A DNA stretch of 64,000 nucleotides from Cellvibrionaceae bacterium (GTDB taxonomy: Bacteria > Pseudomonadota > Gammaproteobacteria > Pseudomonadales > Cellvibrionaceae), in the NCBI GenBank assembly GCA_021151695.1, contig JAGKWU010000002.1, positions 248,001 through 312,000 of the forward strand, read 5' to 3'. Made by a program: the position numbers and the translations under genes. Each line of letters starts with the position of its first letter. Positions within the stretch are counted from its first letter, which is position 1. Of the stretch, positions 16,605 through 24,606 are shown in pieces. The notes beneath the pieces are model-generated. The model ran no database searches. It was not told the DNA's origin and saw nothing but the letters and a program-made list of their open reading frames with translations.

Positions 16605-16648
16605 GCAGATGTAAATGTTTTTTTAGTGTTGAGTCTCTCCTTGACCTT

Positions 16649-16681
16649 GCCCCAACGGTTTTACCGTCGGGGCGTTTTTGT
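16649..16681 (+). terminator. Rho-independent terminator of galTK
   Basis: Stem GCCCC-A-ACGG / CCGT-C-GGGGC (16649-16658 and 16664-16673, one mismatch) with TTTTA loop, followed by GTTTTTG. It lies 45 bp after galK. Confidence 0.9.
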
Positions 16682-16721
16682 TTATGGACAATGACTTTGC
16701 AGGGCGGCTGTCAGGTAGGAA

Positions 16722-16922
16722 TTAGTGGCTGGCTTTAGTTTCAAGGCCGCCGAGATAAGCTGTGTAATCATCCGCCAAGGTGCGTGCCGGGTGGCGGCGC
16801 TCGGCATTTTTGCGACGTTTGCGGTGGTAGATGTCTATAGGAAGATCCTTGCAGGGATCCCTGTCTACTCGGCGGTCGCCTGTGTTATTGCGTCTGTCGA
16901 TAAAAATCTTATGGTCACTCAT
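16722..16922 (-). CDS. Small basic/acidic protein with paired-arginine repeats, unknown function
   Basis: 66 residues, unusually rich in Arg and Asp: 'IDRRNNTGDRRVDRDP' and 'HRKRRKNAERRHP', ending in an aromatic helix 'DDYTAYLGGLE'. I do not recognise a characterised family, though R-R-x-x-x-D-R-R small proteins occur in gammaproteobacteria. ATG 16922 (or 16928, two codons upstream) follows a purine-rich stretch. A near-consensus Anr/FNR site lies about 70 bp upstream, suggesting oxygen control. No membrane segment or signal peptide is seen. Confidence 0.65.
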   Translation of the reverse strand: MSDHKIFIDRRNNTGDRRVDRDPCKDLPIDIYHRKRRKNAERRHPARTLADDYTAYLGGLETKASH

Positions 16923-16988
16923 GCTCATCTCTGATGTTCGTAACTCATACATCCCCGGATTGTCCGGTTGTTGCAGAGGCTGCTGTTG

Positions 16989-17002
16989 CTGATCTAGATC
17001 AA
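16989..17002. promoter_or_regulatory. Anr/FNR-type box
   Basis: CTGAT-CTAG-ATCAA matches TTGAT-N4-ATCAA at 9 of 10 consensus positions, within the perfect palindrome TGATCTAGATCA. It is about 67 bp from the start of the divergent small Arg-rich protein and about 195 bp from bolA, so the small gene is the likelier target. Confidence 0.45.
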
Positions 17003-17195
17003 AAAAAGTGGTGAATGTTCAATTCAAAACACGCAAGGGTTTTCACAGTATAGTCAGATGGAGGTAAACTGGCGCTGCTTTTTCGGGCTTTGCTGGATGG
17101 CTTTTTTATAACGCCATGGCTGCTTATAACAGCAACCTTGAAAACGAATTGCGCAAAACCCAACCTTCTCCAGTCCCTGTTATGAGATACATCTT

Positions 17196-17516
17196 ATGAA
17201 TCCGGTGGAAAGCCGCATCATCGCTAAACTGACCGCCAGTTTTCAGCCGGCCCATTTGCAAGTCCTCAATGAGAGCCACATGCACAGTGTGCCGCCCGGT
17301 TCGGAAACCCATTTTAAGGTAGTGCTAGCCGCCGAAAGCTTTATTGGCAAGCGTCAGGTTCAGCGCCATCAAGCGGTTTATGCCTGTCTGGCGGATGAGC
17401 TGCAATCCGGGGTCCATGCGCTGGCACTGCATACTTTTAGCCCGGAAGAGTGGTTGCAATCTGGTCAGGTACCGGATTCACCCAATTGTTTGGGTGGTTC
17501 TAAACACGATCATTAG
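17196..17516 (+). CDS. bolA: BolA-family protein
   Basis: 106 residues with the BolA class II KH-like fold: 'LQVLNESHMHSVPPGSETHFKVVLAAESFIGKRQVQRHQAVYACL' in outline covers residues about 25-70. The 'NES-x-H' histidine and 'H-F-K-V' stretch fit a BolA that pairs with a monothiol glutaredoxin to bind an Fe-S cluster. It is a stress and morphology regulator in E. coli. The gene stands alone between the Anr-like site and trhO. Confidence 0.92.
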   Translation: MNPVESRIIAKLTASFQPAHLQVLNESHMHSVPPGSETHFKVVLAAESFIGKRQVQRHQAVYACLADELQSGVHALALHTFSPEEWLQSGQVPDSPNCLGGSKHDH

Positions 17517-17637
17517 CTGTCGGGTGCTGAAAAGTCTTATTTATCGCTGGCTGTTCAAAAATCAAGCATTTATAATGCGCGCCCGCTACGTATAGTGGTT
17601 GGTAGCCTTTCTGGTATTAATTGAAGTGAAAGAAAAT

Positions 17638-18621
17638 ATGAGCCAAACCGTTGTTGCTGCACTCTATAAATTCGTCATCCTGTCAGATTATCAAGAGATG
17701 GCGCCGCGCCTTAAAGAACAGTGTGATCTGCTTGGCCTGAAAGGCACTCTGTTGCTGGCGGAAGAGGGCATCAATGGCACTGTGTCTGGCACTCGTGAAA
17801 GCATTGATGGCCTGCTCAACTACCTCACCCAAGATCCACGTTTCGCTGGCATAGTACACAAAGAGTCCTTTTTTGAAGGCACTCCCTTCTATCGTATGAA
17901 GGTCAAGCTCAAGAAAGAAATTGTGACCATGGGCGTTACCGGCATAGATCCCAACAAAATTGTAGGTACCTACGTTAAGCCGCAGGACTGGAACGCATTA
18001 ATTAGCGATCCTGACGTCACCGTGATTGATACCCGTAATTCCTACGAATTTGAAATCGGCAGCTTCAAGCGCGCGATTGATCCCAAAACCGAAACTTTCC
18101 GCGAATTTCCCCACTATGTGGCGGAAAACCTGGACCCGGCCAAGCATAAAAAAGTCGCTATGTTCTGCACTGGCGGTATCCGCTGCGAAAAATCCACGGC
18201 TTATTTGAAAGAGCAGGGCTTTGAAGAGGTGTATCACCTGGAAGGTGGCATCCTCAAGTATCTTGAAGAGGTGCCCGAAGAAGAGAGCCTCTGGCAAGGC
18301 GAGTGCTTTGTATTCGATAATCGCGTAGCGGTTAATCATAGTTTAAAGAAAGGCATCTATGATCAATGCCACGCGTGCCGCTATCCCATTACTGATGAGG
18401 ACAAGTTGTCGCCATTTTACATGCCGGGTGTCAGTTGCCCGCGCTGTCACGACAACTTGACCGATGAGCAGAAGGCGCGCTTTTCCGAGCGTCAAAAGCA
18501 AATTCAGCTGGCTAAAGGGCGCGATGAAGCTCATATAGGTGCGTTACCACCAGAGCGCCAATTGCGTCGTCAGCAAAAAATTGAAAAGCGCGAAGAGCAG
18601 CGCCGCCGCGCCCAAGGTTAA
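17638..18621 (+). CDS. trhO: tRNA uridine-34 hydroxylase TrhO (rhodanese-domain protein, YceA)
   Basis: 327 residues. TrhO performs oxygen-dependent 5-hydroxylation of uridine 34 in certain tRNAs. An N-terminal ferredoxin-like acylphosphatase-type domain (about 1-110, 'LLAEEGINGTVSG') precedes the rhodanese domain (about 115-230) with the active loop C177 in 'MFCTGGIRCEKST', then a zinc-binding-like region with 'CHACRYPI' and 'SCPRCHDNL' (four cysteines). I chose ATG 17638 (MSQTVVAALYKF), since the first 13 codons of the frame are unconserved. A K/R-rich helix ends the protein. Confidence 0.92.
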   Translation: MSQTVVAALYKFVILSDYQEMAPRLKEQCDLLGLKGTLLLAEEGINGTVSGTRESIDGLLNYLTQDPRFAGIVHKESFFEGTPFYRMKVKLKKEIVTMGVTGIDPNKIVGTYVKPQDWNALISDPDVTVIDTRNSYEFEIGSFKRAIDPKTETFREFPHYVAENLDPAKHKKVAMFCTGGIRCEKSTAYLKEQGFEEVYHLEGGILKYLEEVPEEESLWQGECFVFDNRVAVNHSLKKGIYDQCHACRYPITDEDKLSPFYMPGVSCPRCHDNLTDEQKARFSERQKQIQLAKGRDEAHIGALPPERQLRRQQKIEKREEQRRRAQG

Positions 18622-18690
18622 TTGGGTAGGCAAGATGGCACTGGGTTGGAGCCCGGTGCCTGCAAACTAACAGAAACAAGCAGGTTTACT

Positions 18691-19047
18691 ATGAATTTCG
18701 ATGCATGGGTAGCTGATCTGGCTGCCGGAACTGCCACTCACGAATCCGGTTTTGTGCTGCAAGTGGAGGGTGATCCTCGCGATCCTTCAGCAATCAATCC
18801 CGCCAATTTTCCCGCTAATTTATCCTTTGTTGAGCAGGCTCGTTTGATGCGCTGCGGCTTGGAATTCCTCGCCAAAGCGGCAACCAGCAATCCGGGCTAC
18901 ACCTCCTACGCCAGTGTGAATCGCGGTCCGACGGACATTGAATCCCTCAAGAGTGAAGCCACCAAAGAGCGCGAAGCCCTGGCTCGCCAATTTGCCGAAC
19001 GTGCCGACAAACCCGTGCGCTCGACTCTGTCGCTCAAGAAAAAATAA
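18691..19047 (+). CDS. Uncharacterised 118-residue protein before pncC
   Basis: No characterised family is recognised. The protein begins MNFDAWVADLAAG and has no signal peptide or membrane helix. It has a mixed N-terminal region, a helical middle ('VEQARLMRCGLEFLAKAA') and a charged C-terminal helix ending in KKK. ATG 18691 was chosen for its position after a short gap from trhO. It is 9 bp ahead of pncC, so it is likely co-transcribed. Confidence 0.7.
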   Translation: MNFDAWVADLAAGTATHESGFVLQVEGDPRDPSAINPANFPANLSFVEQARLMRCGLEFLAKAATSNPGYTSYASVNRGPTDIESLKSEATKEREALARQFAERADKPVRSTLSLKKK

Positions 19048-19056
19048 GCCTGCTTT

Positions 19057-19563
19057 ATGCCTTCTTCCGCGAATGCTGCAGCTATACACCAAATGAGTGC
19101 CCGGCTTGGGCAGCAATTGGTTGAGCGGCACTGGCGAGTGGCGGCTGCAGAATCCTGTACAGGTGGCGGTATTTCAGCGGCTATCACGGCCATTTCCGGC
19201 AGTTCCAACTGGTTTGAGTATGGTGTGGTCAGCTATGCCAACCAGGCCAAGCAGCGTTTGTTACAAGTGAGCGTGCAAACGCTGGATCAGGAAGGTGCGG
19301 TCAGTGAATCTGTTGTCCGGCAGATGCTGCAAGGTGTGTTGTTGCTGTCAGGCTCGGAGATTGCTGTTGCGGTGAGCGGTATTGCCGGGCCTACCGGCGG
19401 CAGTCCCGATAAGCCAGTGGGAACCGTCTGGTTCGCCTGGGGGCTGGCGAGCGGCGAGGTGCGTACCGGGCTATTTCATTTTTCGGGTGATCGCCAATCC
19501 ATACAGCAGCAATCGGTAGCGCAAGGCCTGCGCGGGTTGCTGGAGCTGCTTGAGTCTCATTGA
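19057..19563 (+). CDS. pncC: Nicotinamide-nucleotide amidase (CinA C-terminal domain, PncC)
   Basis: 168-residue stand-alone CinA C-terminal domain that deamidates NMN to nicotinate mononucleotide for NAD recycling. The signature 'AAESCTGGGISAAITAISGSS' (in outline) near residue 29, 'YANQAKQRLL' and 'VSGIAGPTGGSPDKPVGTVWFAW' are conserved. In many relatives pncC is next to recA, but not here. It works in the same NAD economy as nadB earlier in the window, though not linked to it. Confidence 0.94.
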   Translation: MPSSANAAAIHQMSARLGQQLVERHWRVAAAESCTGGGISAAITAISGSSNWFEYGVVSYANQAKQRLLQVSVQTLDQEGAVSESVVRQMLQGVLLLSGSEIAVAVSGIAGPTGGSPDKPVGTVWFAWGLASGEVRTGLFHFSGDRQSIQQQSVAQGLRGLLELLESH

Positions 19564-19738
19564 TTTTCCTGTCTATCTTTGTTTGTTTTTCTGCAGCACA
19601 GTCTTTGCTTAGTTGTCCTGAATGGTTTGTTTGTACGAATTGTAGCACGGACAGCTGTAACATTATCCCCACAAAATTTCTGAACAAGTTTCCCCTGCTA
19701 GACTCAATGTAACTATTGCGTGTTGTAGGAGTGCCTTG

Positions 19739-20359
19739 ATGCTGTCTTTTGCAGAATACTCGCAGTTTTTTGTTGGCTTGCTGGCCATTGTTGATCCGCT
19801 GGGTGCTATTCCGGTTTTTCTGGTAATCACCGCGCACCAATCGACACATACCAAGCGTGCGACTATGCGGTTGACAGTGTTTTCGGTGTTCGGTGTGCTG
19901 GTCGTGTCACTGCTATTAGGTGAAGCGATTTTGCATGCGTTGGGTATCAGCATTAACGCGTTTCGTTGTGCGGGTGGATTGGTTTTGTTGTTGATGTCGC
20001 TGGCCATGTTGCAATCCCACGCTCCCAAACCTGCGGATGTGAATGCGTTAGAAGAGGATGAAACTGTAGCGCTGGTGCCGCTCACAATTCCGCTGCTCGC
20101 CGGGCCGGGTGCTATCAGTACCGTTATTGTTTATGCGCATCAGTCTAACGAACTCAGTCATTTATTTTTAATTTTTGCAGCAATCGTCAGTGTTTGTCTT
20201 TGTTTGTGGTTAACCTTGATCGCTATGCCCTGGCTGTCAAAACATATCACAGGCAAGGCGATAAGCATGTCGACACGCATCATGGGCTTGCTCCTGGCAT
20301 CTATCGCCATTGAATTTATTGTAGGTGGTTTGCGCGGTTTGTTTCCCTTACTGGTTTAA
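19739..20359 (+). CDS. MarC-family integral membrane protein (UPF0056)
   Basis: 206 residues with about six membrane helices. The family motifs 'FFVGLLAIVDPLGAIPVFL' (first helix) and 'VPLTIPLLAGPGAISTVIV' (fourth) are both seen. Function is unsettled; despite the name it is not established as a multidrug-resistance determinant. ATG 19739 was preferred over TTG 19736, with an AGGAG ribosome binding site 6 bp upstream. It lies upstream of speA, 45 bp apart. Confidence 0.9.
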   Translation: MLSFAEYSQFFVGLLAIVDPLGAIPVFLVITAHQSTHTKRATMRLTVFSVFGVLVVSLLLGEAILHALGISINAFRCAGGLVLLLMSLAMLQSHAPKPADVNALEEDETVALVPLTIPLLAGPGAISTVIVYAHQSNELSHLFLIFAAIVSVCLCLWLTLIAMPWLSKHITGKAISMSTRIMGLLLASIAIEFIVGGLRGLFPLLV

Positions 20360-20404
20360 ATGAATTACCACAGAATATTTTGTCTCAATAGGAGTTGAAC
20401 ACAA

Positions 20405-22324
20405 TTGAATATTCCCCATCCGGATGATGCATGGTCGTACCGCGATTCCGCCGATTTATACGGCGTAGATGAATGGAGTAATGGTTATTTTGGTGTGGCT
20501 GAAGATGGCAACCTTGTTGTAAAAGCGCCCACTGAAAACGGCAATGTTAGTGTGAGCCTCATGCACATTGTCGATGGCTTGCAGCAACGCGGTTTGCAAA
20601 TGCCGGTGCTGTTGCGCCTGGAAAACCTGGTGCACCATCGCATTTGTGCGCTCAACGATGCGTTTGCGAAAGCCATCGTCAATCATCAATATCGCAGCCA
20701 TTATCGCGGCGCCTTTCCCATAAAAGTTAATCAGCAGAGTCATGTGATTGCGGAGATTGCGCAATTTGGCGAACGTTATAATCACGGCCTTGAGGCGGGC
20801 AGTAAAGCGGAGTTAATGATTGCCATGGCTACGCTAAAAAATCGCGAGAGCCTGATTATCTGCAACGGCTATAAAGATAAAGAGTTTATGGATCTTGGCC
20901 TGCAAGCGCGGCGCCTGGGCTTCAAATGTTTTTTTGTGTTGGAGACACTGGCGGAAGTTCCGTTTGTAATTGAACGCAGTCGCGCGCTCGGTGTTGAGCC
21001 ACTCATCGGCGTGCGTTTAAAACTCGCCACCAAAGTAGAGGGGCATTGGAGTACCGATAGCGGTGATCGCAGTTTGTTTGGTTTGACAACCAACGAATTA
21101 ATTACTGTTGTTGATCAGCTGCGTGAAGCGGGGCTGTTGCATTGTTTTCGTTTATTGCATTTCCACATAGGTTCGCAAATTCCCAACATTCGCAACATAC
21201 GTACAGGCGTGCAGGAGGCCTGCCGTTATTACAGTGATTTAATTGCCGAAGGGGCACCTTTGGGTTATCTGGATTTGGGCGGCGGCCTCGCCGTCGATTA
21301 CGATGGAACCTCAAGCACCAACGGCCACAGTCGCAATTATTCACTGGAAGAATATTGCAATGGCGTGGTGGAGGCGATTAAAGAATCCCTGGATGAAGTG
21401 GGGATCGAACATCCCTACATAGTGACCGAGTCCGGCCGTGCAACTGTAGCGCACACGTCGGTGCTCTTATTTAACATTCTGGATGTAACGCTCTTTGAGC
21501 CCACCTGGGTGCCGGAGCAGTTGCCCGAAAACTCTCACGAGATGATCGGCAATATGTGGCGGACGTTGTCGTCCGTCAATATCAATAGCCTGCAGGGTAG
21601 CTTTAACGATATCAGTTACTACCGCGACCAACTGCGTGCACTTTTTTACACGGGCGATATCAATTTGCGCAGTCGCGCGTTGGCAGAAAATTTATACCTC
21701 GCCTGTTTGCAAAAAATTGCAAAGCTATTGCCACAGTTGCGCCGGATTCCGACGGAGCTGGAATGTTTGCCGAAAATGCTGGCTGATATCTACTACGGGA
21801 ACTTCAGCGTTTTTCAATCCTTGCCAGACTCCTGGGCGATTGCGCAGGTGTTTCCGGTGATGCCAATTCATCGTCTGAATGAAGCGCCCAGTCGCCAGGC
21901 GATAATCGCTGATTTAACCTGCGACAGCGACGGAAAAATCGAGCTTTTCGCCACACCTCACGGCGAGAGCACAACGATTGCGTTGCACCCGGTTAAGGCT
22001 GGTGAGGAATATTATCTCGGTGTGTTTTTGGTAGGCGCCTATCAGGAAACCCTTGGCGACCTGCACAATTTATTTGGCGATACCAATGTGGCCAGTGTGC
22101 GCATCAATGGTGACGGTAGCCAGGATTTTGTCCATGAAATTCAAGGTGATTCCATCGCCGACGTATTGAGCTATGTGGAGTACGACCCACAGGCGCTGTT
22201 CCAGCAATTTCGTTTGATTGCCGAGCAATCAGTGCGCGACGGTATTATTTCGGTGGCAGATCGCCAGCAAATACTGGCTACTTACTCGGAGAGTTTGCGC
22301 GGCTATACCTATTATGAAAAGTAA
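20405..22324 (+). CDS. speA: Biosynthetic arginine decarboxylase
   Basis: 639-residue PLP enzyme making agmatine from arginine for polyamine synthesis. The N-terminal barrel starts 'SYRDSADLYGVDEWSNGYF'. The PLP lysine lies in 'FPIKVNQQ' and the phosphate-binding region in 'YLDLGGGLAVDYDG', with 'VTESGRATVAHTSVLLFN' and a C-terminal 'DLTCDSDGKI' substrate cysteine motif. The start is TTG 20405: there is no ATG near the conserved N-terminus and an AGGAG site lies about 9 bp upstream. The downstream partner genes speB/aguA are absent here. Confidence 0.96.
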   Translation: MNIPHPDDAWSYRDSADLYGVDEWSNGYFGVAEDGNLVVKAPTENGNVSVSLMHIVDGLQQRGLQMPVLLRLENLVHHRICALNDAFAKAIVNHQYRSHYRGAFPIKVNQQSHVIAEIAQFGERYNHGLEAGSKAELMIAMATLKNRESLIICNGYKDKEFMDLGLQARRLGFKCFFVLETLAEVPFVIERSRALGVEPLIGVRLKLATKVEGHWSTDSGDRSLFGLTTNELITVVDQLREAGLLHCFRLLHFHIGSQIPNIRNIRTGVQEACRYYSDLIAEGAPLGYLDLGGGLAVDYDGTSSTNGHSRNYSLEEYCNGVVEAIKESLDEVGIEHPYIVTESGRATVAHTSVLLFNILDVTLFEPTWVPEQLPENSHEMIGNMWRTLSSVNINSLQGSFNDISYYRDQLRALFYTGDINLRSRALAENLYLACLQKIAKLLPQLRRIPTELECLPKMLADIYYGNFSVFQSLPDSWAIAQVFPVMPIHRLNEAPSRQAIIADLTCDSDGKIELFATPHGESTTIALHPVKAGEEYYLGVFLVGAYQETLGDLHNLFGDTNVASVRINGDGSQDFVHEIQGDSIADVLSYVEYDPQALFQQFRLIAEQSVRDGIISVADRQQILATYSESLRGYTYYEK

Positions 22325-22336
22325 GCGGAGGTGACG

Positions 22337-22705
22337 ATGGCTACTGATACGGATTTTATAACTTACGTGTGCGAACAGATTGTTGATACGGCGCCCTTAA
22401 GCTACCGAAAAATGTTTGGTGAATATGCGCTCTATGCGGGAAATAAAGTAGTTGCCTTTGCCTGTGATAATCAGCTGTTTATTAAGCCAACAGATGCCGG
22501 GTGTGCCTTTGCAGGCCAAGTGACTATGGCGCCACCTTATCCTGGCGCAAAGCTGTATATGATGGTTAATGAGCAACTGGATGATGCAGATTGGATTTCG
22601 CAATTGATCAATATTACTTATAAAGAGCTGCCTGAACCCAAGCCCAAAAAGCCGAAAGCGAAAAAGACCAAATCACCAGCAAAGAAAAGCCCCGCTGCGC
22701 GTTAA
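22337..22705 (+). CDS. TfoX N-terminal-domain protein
   Basis: 122 residues. The TfoX_N fold covers about 5-95 ('SYRKMFGEYALYAGNKVVAFACDNQLFIKPTD' in outline), followed by a lysine/proline-rich tail (PKPKKPKAKKTKSPAKK) likely to be disordered and to bind nucleic acid or acidic surfaces. It lacks the C-terminal helix-hairpin-helix half of full TfoX/Sxy, so a direct competence role is not implied. ATG 22337 follows GGAGG at 5 bp; GTG 22331 is possible. It is 12 bp after speA, likely one transcript. Confidence 0.85.
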   Translation: MATDTDFITYVCEQIVDTAPLSYRKMFGEYALYAGNKVVAFACDNQLFIKPTDAGCAFAGQVTMAPPYPGAKLYMMVNEQLDDADWISQLINITYKELPEPKPKKPKAKKTKSPAKKSPAAR

Positions 22706-22780
22706 ATTCCCTCGCTCTCGCTGATCACGTACAATAGCGATGTCTGTTGTAAATCCTGTTGCATGCGTAAATCCTGCCTT

Positions 22781-23287
22781 ATGAAAAAACCTGCGGCCTG
22801 GTTGGGCCTTATCAACCCCAAAAGCCCCGAAAATGTTGGTATGGTGATGCGCGCTGCCGGCTGCTATGAAGCCGCGGGTGTGTTTTACACCGGGGAGCGC
22901 TTTAATCGTGCGCGCCAGTTTTTTACTGATACGAAAAACATGCACGAAAAAATCCCACTCAAGCATGTGGCGTTTTTACCGGATGCAGTTGCGCGGGATA
23001 TAAAAATAGTCGCGATTGAGCTGATTGAGGGCGCGACGCCTTTGATGGATTTTGTGCACCCGGAACAGGCGCTTTATATTTTCGGGCCTGAGGATGGCTC
23101 AGTGGATCAAGAGGTTTTAAATCGCTGTGATCACGTGGTGTATGTACCAACGGTGGGCTGCATGAATCTGGCGGCGTCGGTCAATGTGGTACTTTATGAT
23201 CGCTTGGCAAAGCTGCCCGGTGATGCGGTCGCGACACGGCCCATTTCCGAGAATCGCGATACTAATAGTCGCGCTAAATTAAAATAG
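22781..23287 (+). CDS. SpoU/TrmH-family RNA methyltransferase
   Basis: 168-residue SPOUT methyltransferase. Motif 1 'NPKSPENVGMVMRAAGCY', motif 2 'ALYIFGPEDGSVDQEVL' and the knot motif 3 'VYVPTVGCMNLAASVNVVLYDRL' are all intact, so it should bind SAM and 2'-O-methylate an RNA. Its short size and lack of an extra domain resemble TrmL-type enzymes, but the RNA target cannot be read from sequence. The start is ATG 22781 or ATG 22763. It ends at a bidirectional terminator shared with the convergent RuBisCO-like gene. Confidence 0.87.
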   Translation: MKKPAAWLGLINPKSPENVGMVMRAAGCYEAAGVFYTGERFNRARQFFTDTKNMHEKIPLKHVAFLPDAVARDIKIVAIELIEGATPLMDFVHPEQALYIFGPEDGSVDQEVLNRCDHVVYVPTVGCMNLAASVNVVLYDRLAKLPGDAVATRPISENRDTNSRAKLK

Positions 23288-23297
23288 CCCTGAATAA

Positions 23298-23330
23298 AAT
23301 AATAAAGCCGCTAATAGCGGCTTTATTATT
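23298..23330. terminator. Bidirectional Rho-independent terminator
   Basis: Perfect 15-bp arms (AATAATAAAGCCGCT and complement) with an AAT loop lie between the convergent SpoU methyltransferase and RuBisCO-like genes. A-rich/T-rich flanks serve both strands. Confidence 0.95.
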
Positions 23331-23352
23331 CCTGGCAATGTTATTAACCGGA

Positions 23353-24606
23353 TTATTGATAAGTATCTACCGCGTTGCGGAAAATTCTTGCGCCACCGAT
23401 CAGGCCTTCCTGATGCCCATCAACCCAGCTGGCAACAATCAGCATAAAGTTGGGGTTACCTACTGCCTTATGATAGGACGCTAATTCGCTGGGGCGCTTA
23501 CCGCCTTGCAGGATTGGCATCATAGCGGGTTGATCTGTGTAATCACTGATCGCCGCATTCACTACTGCAAGAGCTTCCGGCGCTGGTTCACCCCTGCCAA
23601 AGTCGCCGGGCATGACTACCCAATCTGCACCCAGTTCACGCAATATTTTTGTTGCTACAGCTTCATCAATTCCCCAGGATGTGTGGCGATACATAAGATC
23701 GCTAAACGTATTGTGTGCAAGCAGCGGTATTTTTTTGCGGCGTGCCAACATCAGCAATGTACCCAGTCCCTGTATAAATGGTGCGACCAGCACAGCATCT
23801 ACGCCTGCCTCACAGGCGATTTCCCAGCGCGCTTCAAGCTCATCAGGTTCGCACAGCAGATTGGCGACATATAGCTTGCGCTCGCCCGTTTGGGCGATAA
23901 CCTCATCGCGGGCGGCCACTACTGCATGTACATGGCGACGAAAATCTTCATTAGTGGGAAAGTATAAAAGCTCATCGTCTTTCACTAAATGGAAGCCACC
24001 GAGTAAGACGTCATGGTGTAACTTAACCATCACATCAAGGCTCAGGCCAAGGCCTGGGCGCATTGAGCGGCACAGTAACGGTCCTTGGGTCTTATTGAGC
24101 AAACTTAATATTCCCTGTTGACCGAAGGTAGGGCCGCAACCGAAATCGGGAGGAAATTGCACATCGATCAATTGCATTGCGGTGATGTACCCCAAGCGCG
24201 GCAACTCACCGATAATAATGTTTAAAAGTTGCCCGGGTTTTCCGCCTACCAATCGATTGGGAATTGCCAGTTCAATTTCATAGGTATAGGTTTCCGGGGC
24301 CTTATTGCCGGCGTAAACTTCAGTCGGTAAAAAGTAGGGCGCTACCTGATGCGGTTTGAGCGGACGGGTTGAAAGCTCGGCACGACGAACTTTGATGGCC
24401 CAGGCTTTCATCATGTCCGGTGTGACGTAATTTTTTATATAGGTGGTAGCCGCGCTTTGCTCCATCGCCATGCCGAGTGCAGTTTCAATGGCAGAAAAGC
24501 TGGTAGATACCAGATAGGTAGCAAAAATAAATTCGCGTGTATCCAGATCATCTGACCATTCAAATAATTCGGCGGAAGTGGGAAGGCTAAAAGTACCTGA
24601 ACTCAT
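23353..24606 (-). CDS. RuBisCO-like protein (form IV type)
   Basis: 417 residues with the RuBisCO large-subunit layout: N-terminal alpha/beta domain (about 25-140) then TIM barrel (about 150-410). The barrel has 'GPLLCRSMRPGLGLS' (176-189), 'LLGGFHLVKDDE' (201-212), a His in 'LLAHNTFSD' (H298) and 'PILQGGKRP' (365-372). Compared with true RuBisCO, the carbamate/metal ligands (K209, D211, E212) and the first active-site His are kept. The catalytic K175 position is R183, K177 is G185, the K334 region reads DFGRG, and the SGG phosphate loop is QGG. Carboxylation is therefore unlikely; an enolase or isomerase reaction is expected. Its ATG overlaps the TGA of the IspD-like gene (ATGA). Confidence 0.88.
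   Translation of the reverse strand: MSSGTFSLPTSAELFEWSDDLDTREFIFATYLVSTSFSAIETALGMAMEQSAATTYIKNYVTPDMMKAWAIKVRRAELSTRPLKPHQVAPYFLPTEVYAGNKAPETYTYEIELAIPNRLVGGKPGQLLNIIIGELPRLGYITAMQLIDVQFPPDFGCGPTFGQQGILSLLNKTQGPLLCRSMRPGLGLSLDVMVKLHHDVLLGGFHLVKDDELLYFPTNEDFRRHVHAVVAARDEVIAQTGERKLYVANLLCEPDELEARWEIACEAGVDAVLVAPFIQGLGTLLMLARRKKIPLLAHNTFSDLMYRHTSWGIDEAVATKILRELGADWVVMPGDFGRGEPAPEALAVVNAAISDYTDQPAMMPILQGGKRPSELASYHKAVGNPNFMLIVASWVDGHQEGLIGGARIFRNAVDTYQ

Noticed and set aside
23353..24606. True RuBisCO for carbon fixation
   Set aside because: Several essential catalytic residues are replaced and no phosphoribulokinase or small-subunit gene is near.
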